NCBI GenBank assembly: GCA_001548435.1
Contig: AP017308.1
Coordinates: 5,155,030-5,219,029, forward strand
Direction of reading: 5' to 3'
Origin: Leptolyngbya sp. NIES-3755
Lineage (GTDB): Bacteria; Cyanobacteriota; Cyanobacteriia; Leptolyngbyales; Leptolyngbyaceae
Length of the DNA: 64,000 nt
The notes beneath the pieces were generated by a model that saw only the letters and a list, made by a program, of their open reading frames with translations, did not search any database and was not told the origin of the DNA. The translations under genes were made by a program, and so were the position numbers. Below are positions 1-7,712 of the stretch, one piece after another; within the stretch, counting starts at the first letter, position 1, and each line of letters opens with the position of its first letter.

Positions 1-346
1 GATACGCTGAGCCATACTTCCGTACCTTGATTTTAGAGAAGCGTATGACGGTACAGTTGACTACGCCAAAAGCTGGGGTCTGAAATCGAGTTCTGTACAT
101 TGAGTGCTTGGGTCTAAACTTACCTGATGAATTGCTTTCCATCTGGACTCTAGGGTTACCGACTGAGTAACCTTGCATCTTCAGATACGGAGCGATCGCC
201 TTATGCCATTCCTGATAGCGAGATGGCTTGGATTGGGGTTCAGCTTCTACCAAATCATCGCAAGCATACAAGCCAAGAGGAAGAACGGTTTCATCAAACT
301 GCTCTAGTATCGCCAATAAAGTGTTGCACAGCGTCGCTAATTCCAT
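1..346 (-). CDS. Unknown protein, C-terminus beyond the window
   Basis: An open frame runs from an ATG at 346 leftwards off the window edge for 115 codons without a stop. The product starts MELATLCNTLLAILEQFDE and has an acidic N-terminal half followed by a basic stretch rich in Arg, Lys and Phe (around residues 75-110). I do not recognise a family. The codon use resembles the neighbouring genes and includes a GCGATCGC octamer at 193-200. The start is not backed by a clear ribosome site, so a different start is possible. Confidence 0.5.
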   Translation of the reverse strand, partial: MELATLCNTLLAILEQFDETVLPLGLYACDDLVEAEPQSKPSRYQEWHKAIAPYLKMQGYSVGNPRVQMESNSSGKFRPKHSMYRTRFQTPAFGVVNCTVIRFSKIKVRKYGSAY

Positions 347-409
347 GCTGAATCTACTTTGAAATCAAACTATTCTCTAACGTGTCGATTAGAAGTCGAT
401 CGCACTCGC

Positions 410-484
410 CAAGAAATCGAAGACAATCTGCTTTTACCGATCGCCACCCTCCAAGAACGTTTACCTGAAATATATGGAGAGTGA
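410..484 (+). repeat. Gene-tail direct repeat, copy 1
   Basis: This stretch reads in one frame as QEIEDNLLLPIATLQERLPE and a few more residues, ending in TGA at 482-484. The frame extends back to a stop at 338-340 without an ATG, so it looks like the 3' end of a lost gene. A second copy lies at 1311-1385. The two differ mostly at third codon positions, so both evolved under coding constraint before or after the duplication. The xisHI pair lies between the copies. Confidence 0.6.
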
Positions 485-515
485 AGAATTTCGGAGAATT
501 GCGATCGACATTTCC

Positions 516-851
516 TTAAGCCACTCCATACCCAGTGTCAGGTCTAGCATAAGCTGGTTGCAGTCCCAATATGATATCCTCTCGTGGCACTCCCATCTCC
601 ACAAGCTCTTGGGCGATTAATCGATCGGTTTGATTGCGCTGAATCCAAATTTTTCCATTCTTAATATCTAAGTGCATTAGACAGCTATAAAACCGCCGCT
701 GTCCCTGCCAACCCAAACTCACTAATTGATAATGATCGTGTTCTCGATCGAAGATTACCTGAGTTTCCAATTGATCATCTTGATTCCCCTCGATCGCGTA
801 CTGATCGAGCAGGGAGCGGATCGCTTGCCGATATTGTTCTATTCGTTCCAT
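516..851 (-). CDS. xisI: XisI family protein (fdxN element excision controlling factor)
   Basis: This 111-residue product matches the XisI family, recognisable from MERIEQYRQAIRSLLDQYA at the start, the central DREHDHYQLVSLGWQG segment and the C-terminal GVPREDIILGLQPAYARP. XisI was described in Anabaena as a factor needed, with XisH, to control excision of the fdxN element. Cyanobacterial genomes carry many stand-alone xisHI pairs, whose role is unknown and may be toxin-antitoxin like. The start at 851 overlaps the end of xisH by 13 bp, so the two are translationally coupled. There is no recombinase gene nearby, so a real excision role here is doubtful. Confidence 0.88.
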   Translation of the reverse strand: MERIEQYRQAIRSLLDQYAIEGNQDDQLETQVIFDREHDHYQLVSLGWQGQRRFYSCLMHLDIKNGKIWIQRNQTDRLIAQELVEMGVPREDIILGLQPAYARPDTGYGVA

Positions 852-1255
852 CGCACAATTACCTCTGTCAGTGGATCGTATACCATCAATTTAACTGCAT
901 ACTTTTGCACAGAAGCGATCGCTAAAGGACGTTGAAAAAACTCCTCGTATGCAATTAACGGCACTGCTAAATAGAGGACTCGCGTTGGCTCTAGAGTTTC
1001 CAAAACTAAGCGATAGTTCAAGAACTGTCCCAATGCAGCATGATAATCAAACAGTGCTGATTCACTCAAAAAGCTTTTTATCTCGATTGCAATTTTCTGA
1101 GTTCCTTTCTCTGCGGCAAGCAGTTCTGCACCTAAATCAATTCTGACTTCATCTTCATCCTCAAACTTCAACCTGAGTGGATCATCTGTAATAATCCATT
1201 GCTCTTTTGAAAGAGCAGTTTTTACTGCATTGTGATATCGATCTCTCGCAGACAT
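839..1255 (-). CDS. xisH: XisH family protein (endonuclease-like fold)
   Basis: This 138-residue protein is a full-length XisH homologue. It opens with MSARDRYHNAVKTALSKEQW and carries RIDLGAE followed by IEIKSF, an arrangement of D, E and ExK like that of PD-(D/E)XK nucleases, to which XisH has been related. It is the first gene of the xisH-xisI pair, and xisI starts inside its last codons. The pair sits between two related direct repeats (410-484 and 1311-1385), which suggests it moved as a cassette. A nuclease activity is inference from the fold motifs. Confidence 0.88.
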   Translation of the reverse strand: MSARDRYHNAVKTALSKEQWIITDDPLRLKFEDEDEVRIDLGAELLAAEKGTQKIAIEIKSFLSESALFDYHAALGQFLNYRLVLETLEPTRVLYLAVPLIAYEEFFQRPLAIASVQKYAVKLMVYDPLTEVIVRWNE

Positions 1256-1310
1256 TAAATTCTTCTATTATTCTTCCTGTGACAGCATAAGCTCTCGATA
1301 GTACGATCGC

Positions 1311-1385
1311 CAAGAGATCGAAGACAATCTGCTTTTACCGATCGCCACACTCCGCGATCGCTTACCTGAGCTATGTGGAAAATAG
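1311..1385 (+). repeat. Gene-tail direct repeat, copy 2
   Basis: This second copy of the tail at 410-484 reads QEIEDNLLLPIATLRDRLPE and ends in TAG at 1383-1385. An in-frame stop lies only a few codons upstream (the TAG just before TAC GAT CGC), so this copy is a short fossil. Roughly 60-65 of the 75 bases match copy 1. It flanks the xisHI pair on the side of the xisH start. Confidence 0.6.
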
Positions 1386-1399
1386 AAGTCGATAAAGAT

Positions 1400-1654
1400 C
1401 TAAAGCGAACCCCAATCAATATCCTCTAACCGCACAACATTTCCGGCTTTAACACTTTCACGGGACTTCGCAATTCGCCGCAGAAAACGAGGATCATTCT
1501 CTAATCGATAGTCATCCAAATCCTCACCAGATTCAAATCCAACTAACATCCCAACAGGTTTTCCATCATCAGTAATGAGAATCTCTTCCTGTTCAGCCAA
1601 CTGTAGATATTCAGAAAAATTATTCTGAACTTCGCTCACTGTTACTTCCTTCAT
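1400..1654 (-). CDS. Phd/YefM-type antitoxin
   Basis: The product (MKEVTVSEVQNNFSEYLQLA...) has the N-terminal beta-alpha DNA-binding fold of the Phd/YefM family. This includes the ITDDGKPVGMLV segment that follows the first helices and an acidic, extended C-terminus expected to wrap the toxin. I start it at the ATG at 1654, where GGAG sits six bases upstream. An ATG at 1666 with its own GGAG is nearly as good and adds four residues. It overlaps the end of the upstream toxin gene, so the pair is coupled. The toxin-first order is less usual for Phd-type pairs. The antitoxin should repress the promoter upstream of 1943. Confidence 0.75.
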   Translation of the reverse strand: MKEVTVSEVQNNFSEYLQLAEQEEILITDDGKPVGMLVGFESGEDLDDYRLENDPRFLRRIAKSRESVKAGNVVRLEDIDWGSL

Positions 1655-1943
1655 CCGCTTCTCCATTTTGCTCCAGCCAGTCTTCTGCTTCTGATTTTGG
1701 CACAATCGCTAAAACTTCAACGGTATTCTCTCTAATGTCATAAAACACGCGCAACTCATCCACACGCAATCGATACTCAGGATGAAGTAGCCCTCTCAAT
1801 CGTTTAATCCGACTTTTGCTAACCTTCATCGGTTCATATCGCAGATAAGTTTCGATCGCAGAACGCGCTTTTGAGCGAAGATCAGCTCTCAGATTCCGTA
1901 AATCTCCGATCGCTTCAACCGTTAAAACAATTTCATAAGGCAT
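1620..1943 (-). CDS. RelE/ParE family toxin
   Basis: This 107-residue basic protein begins MPYEIVLTVEAIGDLRNL and contains the RelE/ParE signature order: helix, LRGLLHPEYRLRVDELRVFYDI and a closing VLAIVPKSE strand. The segment with Arg and the R-V-F-Y-D-I strand is typical of the toxin core. Family members either cleave mRNA at the ribosome (RelE) or poison gyrase (ParE), and I cannot separate the two here. Its last 35 bp overlap the antitoxin start. The C-terminal tail after residue 95 is Ser/Glu rich and unlike the family core. Confidence 0.75.
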   Translation of the reverse strand: MPYEIVLTVEAIGDLRNLRADLRSKARSAIETYLRYEPMKVSKSRIKRLRGLLHPEYRLRVDELRVFYDIRENTVEVLAIVPKSEAEDWLEQNGEADEGSNSERSSE

Positions 1944-2122
1944 CTGAACGATTCATATTCTGTTCGCCAAATCATACAGCTAGACTTGGAAGGATTGGAT
2001 CGCTTGCCCCTTCACAGGACGAAATGTAACACTTTGTCAAGACAAATGAGAAAACCCCCTTTCGCATCGTGACCGAAACTCGGTAAACTACAGAAGAATT
2101 CTGAGATACTGCAATTAACAAC

Positions 2123-2608
2123 ATGAGCGTAGTTAGCCAAGTTATCCTACAAGCCGACGACGAGCTTCGTTACCCAACGAGTGGCGAACTCAACGGGATA
2201 AGAGAATTTTTTCAAACCGGAGAACAGCGGACTCGTATCGCTGGAGTTCTGTCTGAGAGCGAAAAGAAAATTGTAGAACAAGCCAGTAAACAACTGTGGA
2301 AGAAGCGTCCTGACTTTATTTCTCCAGGCGGTAACGCTTATGGAAATCGGGAACGGGCACTTTGTCTGCGCGATTATGGCTGGTATTTGCGTTTAGTGAC
2401 GTATGGGGTGCTATGTGGCAGCACTGACCCGATCGAGAAAATTGGCGTGATCGGAGCGCGGGAAATGTATAACGCGCTCGGTGTTCCGGTTCCAGGAATG
2501 GCGGAGGCGATTCGCTGTCTTAAGGATGCTTCGTTGGGTCTGTTGAGCGAATCAGACGCGGCAGAAGCGGCTCCCTATTTCGATTACATTATTCAGGCAA
2601 TGTCTTAG
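2123..2608 (+). CDS. apcD: Allophycocyanin-B alpha subunit
   Basis: This 161-residue protein is a phycobiliprotein alpha-type chain of the ApcD class. It starts [18 protein letters not shown] and ends [16 protein letters not shown]. Cys81, in the context [14 protein letters not shown], is the phycocyanobilin attachment site. ApcD sits in the phycobilisome core and acts as a terminal emitter that passes energy towards photosystem I. It stands alone here, as apcD usually does, away from apcABC. A hairpin with a T-rich tail follows at 2627-2700 and should end the transcript. Confidence 0.95.
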   Translation: MSVVSQVILQADDELRYPTSGELNGIREFFQTGEQRTRIAGVLSESEKKIVEQASKQLWKKRPDFISPGGNAYGNRERALCLRDYGWYLRLVTYGVLCGSTDPIEKIGVIGAREMYNALGVPVPGMAEAIRCLKDASLGLLSESDAAEAAPYFDYIIQAMS

Positions 2609-2626
2609 GGCATTCGATTTAAATCG

Positions 2627-2700
2627 ATTCCCCGGAGTCTACGGCAGACGATCGTGAAATTTTCGCGGCGTTTTCGCAGACTGCGGGGAATTTGTTTTTA
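2627..2700 (+). terminator. Probable intrinsic terminator after apcD
   Basis: The arm ATTCCCCGGAGTCTACG (2627-2643) pairs, with a few mismatches, with CGCAGACTGCGGGGAAT (2675-2691). TTGTTTTTA follows at once. The position just after the apcD stop fits a transcription terminator. Confidence 0.65.
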
Positions 2701-2738
2701 AAATTCCGAAAATCCTCGGAGATCAATTGGAGCAGAAA

Positions 2739-3296
2739 ATGTCCGCTACTGAAGTTTTATCGTTCTGGTTCGGGGACACGCTGGAGATGCGGAAGGTCTG
2801 GTTTACGAAAAATTCGGACTTTGATGAAGAAGTACGATCGCGCTTTCTGCCAATTTATGAGCAAGCCGCATCTAATCAACTCGATGGCTGGAGCGATTCA
2901 CCTGAAAGCTGTCTAGCGCTGATCATCGTTCTCGATCAGTTTCCACGCAATATGTTTCGGGGAACTCCTCGATCGTTTGCGACTGATCCCAAGGCGTTGA
3001 AGATTGCGAAAGATGCGATCGCAAAACAGTTCGATCAGCAAGTTCCCCCAGTTCAGCGGTTCTTTTATTATTTGCCGCTCGAACACAGTGAAAATCTGGA
3101 TGACCAAAACGAATCTGTCCGGTTATATGAGCAGTTTAGGGACAACCCTGAATTAAAAGAAACTTACGATTATGCGATTCGGCATCGAGTGGCGATTGAG
3201 CAATTTGGACGGTTTCCTCACCGGAATCAAATTCTCGATCGACCCTCGACTCCAAAAGAAATCGAGTTCCTGAAACAGCCTGGATCGTCGTTCTAA
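2739..3296 (+). CDS. DUF924 family protein
   Basis: This is a 185-residue DUF924 protein with the family's typical opening (EVLSFWFG) and the central LIIVLDQFPRNMFRGTP block. The C-terminal part contains YDYAIRHRVAIEQFGRFPHRN, also conserved in the family. The fold is all-alpha and related to TPR-like repeats, and the biochemical role is unknown. I start it at the ATG at 2739, which has GGAG at 2729-2732. An upstream TTG at 2727 is less likely. It is followed 23 bp later by an alpha/beta hydrolase gene on the same strand, so the two may share a transcript. Confidence 0.85.
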   Translation: MSATEVLSFWFGDTLEMRKVWFTKNSDFDEEVRSRFLPIYEQAASNQLDGWSDSPESCLALIIVLDQFPRNMFRGTPRSFATDPKALKIAKDAIAKQFDQQVPPVQRFFYYLPLEHSENLDDQNESVRLYEQFRDNPELKETYDYAIRHRVAIEQFGRFPHRNQILDRPSTPKEIEFLKQPGSSF

Positions 3297-3319
3297 CCCC
3301 GTTCTGAGTAGAGACTCCT

Positions 3320-4492
3320 ATGAATATCGCCGCTGAAACGATCCCCACACTTGAGCAAATCAATCAGACGAAATCTGCGATCGACCGTTACATTCAATCC
3401 CTAAACGAGAATCCCGATCGTCGAGAGGGCGCACTGCCATATTACTTATTTCATGAACCCGGTCGTCCGATTCGTGGAACGGTGATGATTTTCCACGGAT
3501 TCAGTGCAAAGCCCCATCAGATGTGGCGATTGGCGGATTATCTGTTTCGGAATGGATTCAATGTTTATCAACCCTCGATCGCTGGACACTCGCTGATTCA
3601 TCCTGCAAAAAATTGGTGTCAGGTCGATCTGAAACCTGAATATGCAGAACCGCTGAAGGCTAAAGTGCAGAAAGATCCAGTTCTGCAAACGTTTATCCAA
3701 AATTTTGCGAACAATCCAAGCGCGGCAAAACCTGGATTCATGCAGCAAATGGGATTGATGGCGCGATTGGTCTTAATTGAACCGAAACTGCTCGACATTG
3801 TGAAATCGATGGAATTAGCAGATGATCCGGACTTCGATCGCTATTTCACGTCTTCTCATTTGCGCTATCTCACTGAAGCTCAATCAAGACTATCCGAACT
3901 TGATGCCATGCCCGGAAATATTTATACCGTGGGCTTATCGGTTGGGGGAGCAGTCGCCTTAGGATTGGCGGCATCACGTCCCGATCGCGTTCGAGGTGTG
4001 GTGGCTTATGCGCCATTGCTGAAGATCTACGGGGAAGAACGGCGGCGCTATGTGAATCTGGCTGGTCCTTTGGATATTAGCGAATCTGGTTGGGACCCGA
4101 ATTTGAGATTTCCGATCGGATGCTTAACGGCTGCCGATCGCTTTGGAAGTAGCGTTGTCATGAGTGCTGAATCAGTGCGATCGCTCTCAAATGTTCCAAC
4201 GTTCCTAGTCCTGACCGAGAACGAAGATGCAGCAGATATTGATACTACTGTAGACTTCTATCACCAAATCGGCGGAGAAGGTGAAGGGCATCGATTCTTC
4301 TTGTATCCCAAAGAAGACCTCGTGCCGCATCCAATGGTTGATCCGACTGAAGTGAGCCAAAACATGAGCAATCGATTTTGGCAAAGCTTGTATCAGGAAA
4401 CGTTCCGATTCTTGAGTTCTGGACGGGTGAACACGAGTAATTTAGGCAGCCTTGAACAAGAGTCGAATTTACCGATCGTGCCTCCGGTGTAA
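3320..4492 (+). CDS. Alpha/beta hydrolase
   Basis: This 390-residue protein has the alpha/beta hydrolase layout. TVMIFHGFSAKPHQMWRLAD (about residues 54-73) carries the oxyanion HG motif. GLSVGG gives the nucleophile elbow with Ser207. Late acidic and His residues (around ENEDAADIDTTVDF and VPHPMVDP) can complete the triad. The insert between residues 90 and 195 is a helical lid. No signal peptide is seen. Substrate cannot be told from sequence; lipase or esterase-like activity is the general expectation. It likely forms a unit with the DUF924 gene upstream. Confidence 0.8.
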   Translation: MNIAAETIPTLEQINQTKSAIDRYIQSLNENPDRREGALPYYLFHEPGRPIRGTVMIFHGFSAKPHQMWRLADYLFRNGFNVYQPSIAGHSLIHPAKNWCQVDLKPEYAEPLKAKVQKDPVLQTFIQNFANNPSAAKPGFMQQMGLMARLVLIEPKLLDIVKSMELADDPDFDRYFTSSHLRYLTEAQSRLSELDAMPGNIYTVGLSVGGAVALGLAASRPDRVRGVVAYAPLLKIYGEERRRYVNLAGPLDISESGWDPNLRFPIGCLTAADRFGSSVVMSAESVRSLSNVPTFLVLTENEDAADIDTTVDFYHQIGGEGEGHRFFLYPKEDLVPHPMVDPTEVSQNMSNRFWQSLYQETFRFLSSGRVNTSNLGSLEQESNLPIVPPV

Positions 4493-4495
4493 CAA

Positions 4496-5098
4496 TTATC
4501 TTCCAGCCCTCAAGATCTGATCAGCGGTTAGTTCGAGGGCTGGAAACGTTGGGGAAAGAATGCGATCGCTTCCCTGAAACCGTTTTACTTGATAAACGCC
4601 TTCGACTAATGAGTAAACGCTAACAGTCGGACGCTTCGGAGAACCGATATATTTCGCCGCTCCAAATGGATCAGGATCAGCAATCCAATATTCTCGAATT
4701 CCTTTATTTTGGTACTCTGTAACTTTTTCTCGGTAATCTTGCAGTGCCGTGCTATCACTCACGACCTCTACAACTAGAAGAGCAGCGATTGTTAGAACTG
4801 CCGTTTGATCGATACAGTTTGCAATCGCATCAAAGGGCACGATCGAGATGTCTGGTAATCGTGAACTGTCATTTGTCGTTTGCTGTCCGGTGCCTTGTAA
4901 AACGAGCCAAGGTTGCTGATTCTGAGCAACTTCTTGCTTAAAGACAGTTACTAAAAAGTCAGCGATTAAGAAATGCAGCCAAGTTGGCGAGGTCATAAGC
5001 TGCAATTCTCCTCGAACTAATTCATAACGCTCTTGACTCGTTTCACAGAAGTCCAAATATTCCTGAAAAGTCAGTTTCTTCGTCTTTGCAATGTTCAT
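4496..5098 (-). CDS. Uma2 family endonuclease-like protein
   Basis: This 200-residue protein belongs to the Uma2 (DUF820) family, hugely expanded in cyanobacteria. It shows LTFQEYLDFCETSQERYELVRGEL-like N-terminal structure, PDISIVPFD, and LVVEVVSDST followed by a YREKVTEYQNKGIREYWIAD stretch. This is the usual order of the PD-(D/E)XK-like active site. The role of these proteins is not established. I start at the ATG at 5098; a TTG/GTG further upstream at 5116 would add six unlikely residues. It converges with the hydrolase gene, ending 3 bp from it. Confidence 0.85.
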   Translation of the reverse strand: MNIAKTKKLTFQEYLDFCETSQERYELVRGELQLMTSPTWLHFLIADFLVTVFKQEVAQNQQPWLVLQGTGQQTTNDSSRLPDISIVPFDAIANCIDQTAVLTIAALLVVEVVSDSTALQDYREKVTEYQNKGIREYWIADPDPFGAAKYIGSPKRPTVSVYSLVEGVYQVKRFQGSDRILSPTFPALELTADQILRAGR

Positions 5099-5129
5099 GC
5101 AAGCCTGCCTCACCACTGCGGTAAACCAA

Positions 5130-5825
5130 TCATAACGAACGACGCAGTTCTTGAATACTCTGACGAATTAGAGGAATCGTTGAAACTAGGATCAGAATCG
5201 CGATCGCTAAACTAATCGCACTGTCCGCCCACAGCCAATGAAAGACGGCAACCGCGATCGCAGCAATGATCACACCAATCGCACCTAAAGCATCAGCAAC
5301 TACATGCAAAAATGCGGCTCGTAAGTTCAAATCGTGATCGCTACCTTGATGCAAGATCGCAATGTTAATTCCATTCACGAGCAAACCGACGATCGCAGTA
5401 ATTAACATCGGTAAGCTGGAAATTTCGGGAGTTACGGTTTGGAATCGTGCGATCGCTTCCCAAATAATCCAAAGCGAGACGACAACTAATCCAAATCCAT
5501 TGACCAAAGCTGCCCAAGTTTCGGGAGAGCGGTTTGGTTTAATCGAAACTGTGTTTTCGCCAATCCAACCCCATTGAATCGGAGATTGAGCAATTCGAGT
5601 CGCGAGTAAAGCGAGTACCAGCGCGAAACAGTCTGAAACGAGGTGTCCTGCTTCAGCGACCAGGGCGAGACTATGACTCGATAAACCGATCGCACCTTCA
5701 ACGGCTGCAAAACTTCCGACCACGATCAGGGCAGAGAAAAGCTGGCGTTGTTTCGTTTGCGGATCGTGGACAGGGCAGGAACAATTCGCAGAATGAGGAG
5801 CGACCATCGGCATTTCAGCGTACAC
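5130..5825 (-). CDS. Cation diffusion facilitator family transporter
   Basis: This 231-residue integral membrane protein is a CDF exporter. It has six predicted membrane segments. HLVSDCFALV lies in helix 2 and HVVADALGAIGV in helix 5, together giving the HxxxD metal-site residues expected for zinc-type carriers. The N-terminus has a short Cys/His cluster (HSANCSCPVH) that could bind metal. The cytoplasmic C-terminal domain found in many CDF proteins is missing; the chain ends right after helix 6 (IRQSIQELRRSL). Zinc or cobalt efflux is the likely job. It lies between Uma2 and cynS on the same strand. Confidence 0.85.
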   Translation of the reverse strand: MYAEMPMVAPHSANCSCPVHDPQTKQRQLFSALIVVGSFAAVEGAIGLSSHSLALVAEAGHLVSDCFALVLALLATRIAQSPIQWGWIGENTVSIKPNRSPETWAALVNGFGLVVVSLWIIWEAIARFQTVTPEISSLPMLITAIVGLLVNGINIAILHQGSDHDLNLRAAFLHVVADALGAIGVIIAAIAVAVFHWLWADSAISLAIAILILVSTIPLIRQSIQELRRSL

Positions 5826-5882
5826 AGTGGGATCATTGACTGTGACCAGTGTAAATGAGTTTCCGATAATCGCCCCAAAAAT

Positions 5883-6323
5883 CTACCACTTCTTATAGGG
5901 AAGAAATTTACCATTCATCGTGACCTTAACGCGATCGCCTTTTGGGTCTTCGATCTTTTCGATATCGAGCGTGAAATCGATCGCGCTCATGATGCCATCA
6001 CCAAATTTCTCTTGGATGACATCTTTCATCGGCATTCCATAAACCTGCATGATTTCGTAGAAGCGATAAATCAGCGGATCAGTCGGCACGAGCGGTCCTA
6101 ATCCTTTGACTGAACACGCCATCAGTTCAGAAGCTAAATCTTCAGGCAATCCCAACGCATTTAATAACTTGGAAGCTTCATCTTCAGAGGCGGTTGCTTG
6201 ACGGTAGAACAATGAAGCGATCCACACTTCATCGCGTCCCAGAATCGATTCGAGATCGGCAAACGTTAATCCTTTTGCCTTTTTTGCTGCTAGGAGTTTC
6301 TCTGTAAGTGCTGGAATAGTCAT
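5883..6323 (-). CDS. cynS: Cyanate hydratase (cyanase)
   Basis: This 146-residue cyanase converts cyanate and bicarbonate to ammonia and carbon dioxide. The N-terminal half is the helical HTH-like domain ([20 protein letters not shown]). The catalytic residues are present as Arg87, Glu90 and Ser113, in [13 protein letters not shown] and [11 protein letters not shown], offset by nine from E. coli numbering. I start at the ATG at 6323, which gives the normal family length; upstream in-frame codons are non-coding in character. A 10-bp inverted repeat lies directly upstream of the start. No cynABD transporter genes adjoin it. Confidence 0.95.
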   Translation of the reverse strand: MTIPALTEKLLAAKKAKGLTFADLESILGRDEVWIASLFYRQATASEDEASKLLNALGLPEDLASELMACSVKGLGPLVPTDPLIYRFYEIMQVYGMPMKDVIQEKFGDGIMSAIDFTLDIEKIEDPKGDRVKVTMNGKFLPYKKW

Positions 6324-6330
6324 TGTGTGT

Positions 6331-6369
6331 ATCAAATTCGGGTCGGTCTTAGTTTTATGCGAATTTGAT
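6331..6369 (-). promoter_or_regulatory. Perfect 10-bp inverted repeat in the cynS leader
   Basis: ATCAAATTCG at 6331-6340 is matched by its exact complement CGAATTTGAT at 6360-6369, with a 19-base spacer. The near arm begins 8 bases from the cynS ATG. It may be a regulator binding dyad or an mRNA hairpin that covers the ribosome site. Confidence 0.45.
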
Positions 6370-6400
6370 GACTTAAGAATGTTTCGATCGATACAAATAA

Positions 6401-6418
6401 GGGGAGCATTCGCCCCCC
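6401..6418 (-). terminator. Possible weak terminator after psb29
   Basis: On the minus strand a G-rich arm and CCCC can pair, followed by TTATTTG. The stem is short and imperfect, but its place just past the psb29 stop fits an end-of-transcript hairpin. Confidence 0.3.
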
Positions 6419-6424
6419 AATTCA

Positions 6425-7117
6425 TTAGGATTCGGATGTTGCCTCGTCTTTCGGGGCTTCTGTGACTTTTGCTTGAGCACGTTCCTCTCGTTTTTTACGA
6501 TCGGCTTCAAGTGCATCAGCGATCACTGCCTGAATTTGCACCATCTTCTCTAAATTGCTGCGGTACAGTTCTAGATCTTTCTGTACTTTGTCTTCAGAGA
6601 TGTTCAAGGCTTGCGAAACTTGCTTCAAGGCTTCGGTCAATTTGGTCGCATCCTTTACCGAATCGGGGCTAGAAGTCTCGATCGCAGTATACAATCCAAC
6701 CGCAAAAAGACGGCTGTATTTGAATTTGGGATTTTCTGCGATTTCGCTCAAGATGCCTCGGAATTCGCCTGCTTTCTCAGGAATCAAGACTGTATCCCAA
6801 GCATTTTGAGACGCTGCGGAAAGGACTCGCTGAGCATCATTGCGGTATTGCTGCGGATCAGATTCCAGTGCACGACAGAGCGCATTGAAAATCGAATCTT
6901 TGTCGGCTTCGGGACGATAACCCTGCATAAAGCGATCGAACGTCGTCACCACACCCAGTGCATAGAAGGGGTCGTAGCGGAAGTCCGTGTTGACGGCAAG
7001 CAAGTGCATTTCGACCATCAATTCCTCGACCACACGGCGGAAAATCGAGTTCACCGGACGGGTGTGGAGGCTGTAAAACGATCGCTTGGTATCAGAAACG
7101 GTACGGACACTATTCAC
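6425..7117 (-). CDS. thf1: Photosystem II biogenesis protein Psb29/Thf1
   Basis: This 230-residue protein is Psb29, also called Thf1. The N-terminus ([20 protein letters not shown]), the [18 protein letters not shown] block and [20 protein letters not shown] are diagnostic. The last 40 residues form a charged coiled-coil tail rich in Glu, Lys and Arg. Psb29 associates with photosystem II and FtsH proteases and helps thylakoid assembly and PSII repair. It lies upstream of cynS on the same strand with a 100-bp gap, and a possible terminator lies in the gap, so a shared transcript is not needed. Confidence 0.95.
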   Translation of the reverse strand: MNSVRTVSDTKRSFYSLHTRPVNSIFRRVVEELMVEMHLLAVNTDFRYDPFYALGVVTTFDRFMQGYRPEADKDSIFNALCRALESDPQQYRNDAQRVLSAASQNAWDTVLIPEKAGEFRGILSEIAENPKFKYSRLFAVGLYTAIETSSPDSVKDATKLTEALKQVSQALNISEDKVQKDLELYRSNLEKMVQIQAVIADALEADRKKREERAQAKVTEAPKDEATSES

Positions 7118-7259
7118 GGGATTATTCGGTGATCTACGTCAAACCATTGTAGAGGGTAATGAGGGATCAATTATTTTTTTGCTCGGATTCGCGATCGACC
7201 GGGAACTCGAATCTGTCAAAATCGTTCATCCCAATCGTTTGTTCGCCTTGGAGAAAGAG

Positions 7260-7712
7260 ATGAAATCTGTTGCTGCGATCGCGCTTTCACTTTCGGTTTT
7301 GGGTCAAGGAGTGGCGGTTGCTGCTTTGCCTGATGTAGAAACTTACAATTTCGTGACCAAGAAATACAATTTGCTAATGCGCCAAAGTCGAGATGGATGC
7401 GCGTTCTATGCTGATCCAGAATTTATTGTGGCGCGGAGTGAAAAGCCGAATGGAACGGATAAAAATATTCGACAATTGATTGTTTTACAAACGGCTGAGA
7501 AAGGTAGCGGATCGGGCTGTAGTGGCGTGTTTCAGTTTCTCTATGCTGATGTGAATTGCAGAACAAATCAGATCACGTACACAGACGGAATCGGTTCTCC
7601 GGCAGCTTGGAAAACCAATCGCTACTCTGATCCAGCTATGTCAAAGAAAATCTGTGCACTGCCGACCGTGGAATTTGCCACGCCTACTCAGAATCTGCCT
7701 CCTGCAAAGTAG
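7260..7712 (+). CDS. Secreted protein of unknown function
   Basis: A 150-residue product begins with a clear Sec signal peptide (MKSVAAIALSLSVLGQGVAVA). The start is set by GGAG six bases before the ATG at 7260. The mature part contains paired Cys residues (in RDGCAFYADP, SGCSGVFQF, VNCRTNQ, KKICAL) that could form two disulfides. This suits a periplasmic or secreted protein. I do not recognise the family. Its last 29 bp overlap the end of the convergent VWA gene. Confidence 0.65.
   Translation: MKSVAAIALSLSVLGQGVAVAALPDVETYNFVTKKYNLLMRQSRDGCAFYADPEFIVARSEKPNGTDKNIRQLIVLQTAEKGSGSGCSGVFQFLYADVNCRTNQITYTDGIGSPAAWKTNRYSDPAMSKKICALPTVEFATPTQNLPPAK

Noticed and set aside
6611-7132. Long open frame opposite psb29
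   Set aside because: It is the antisense shadow of psb29 and its composition is unlike real genes here.
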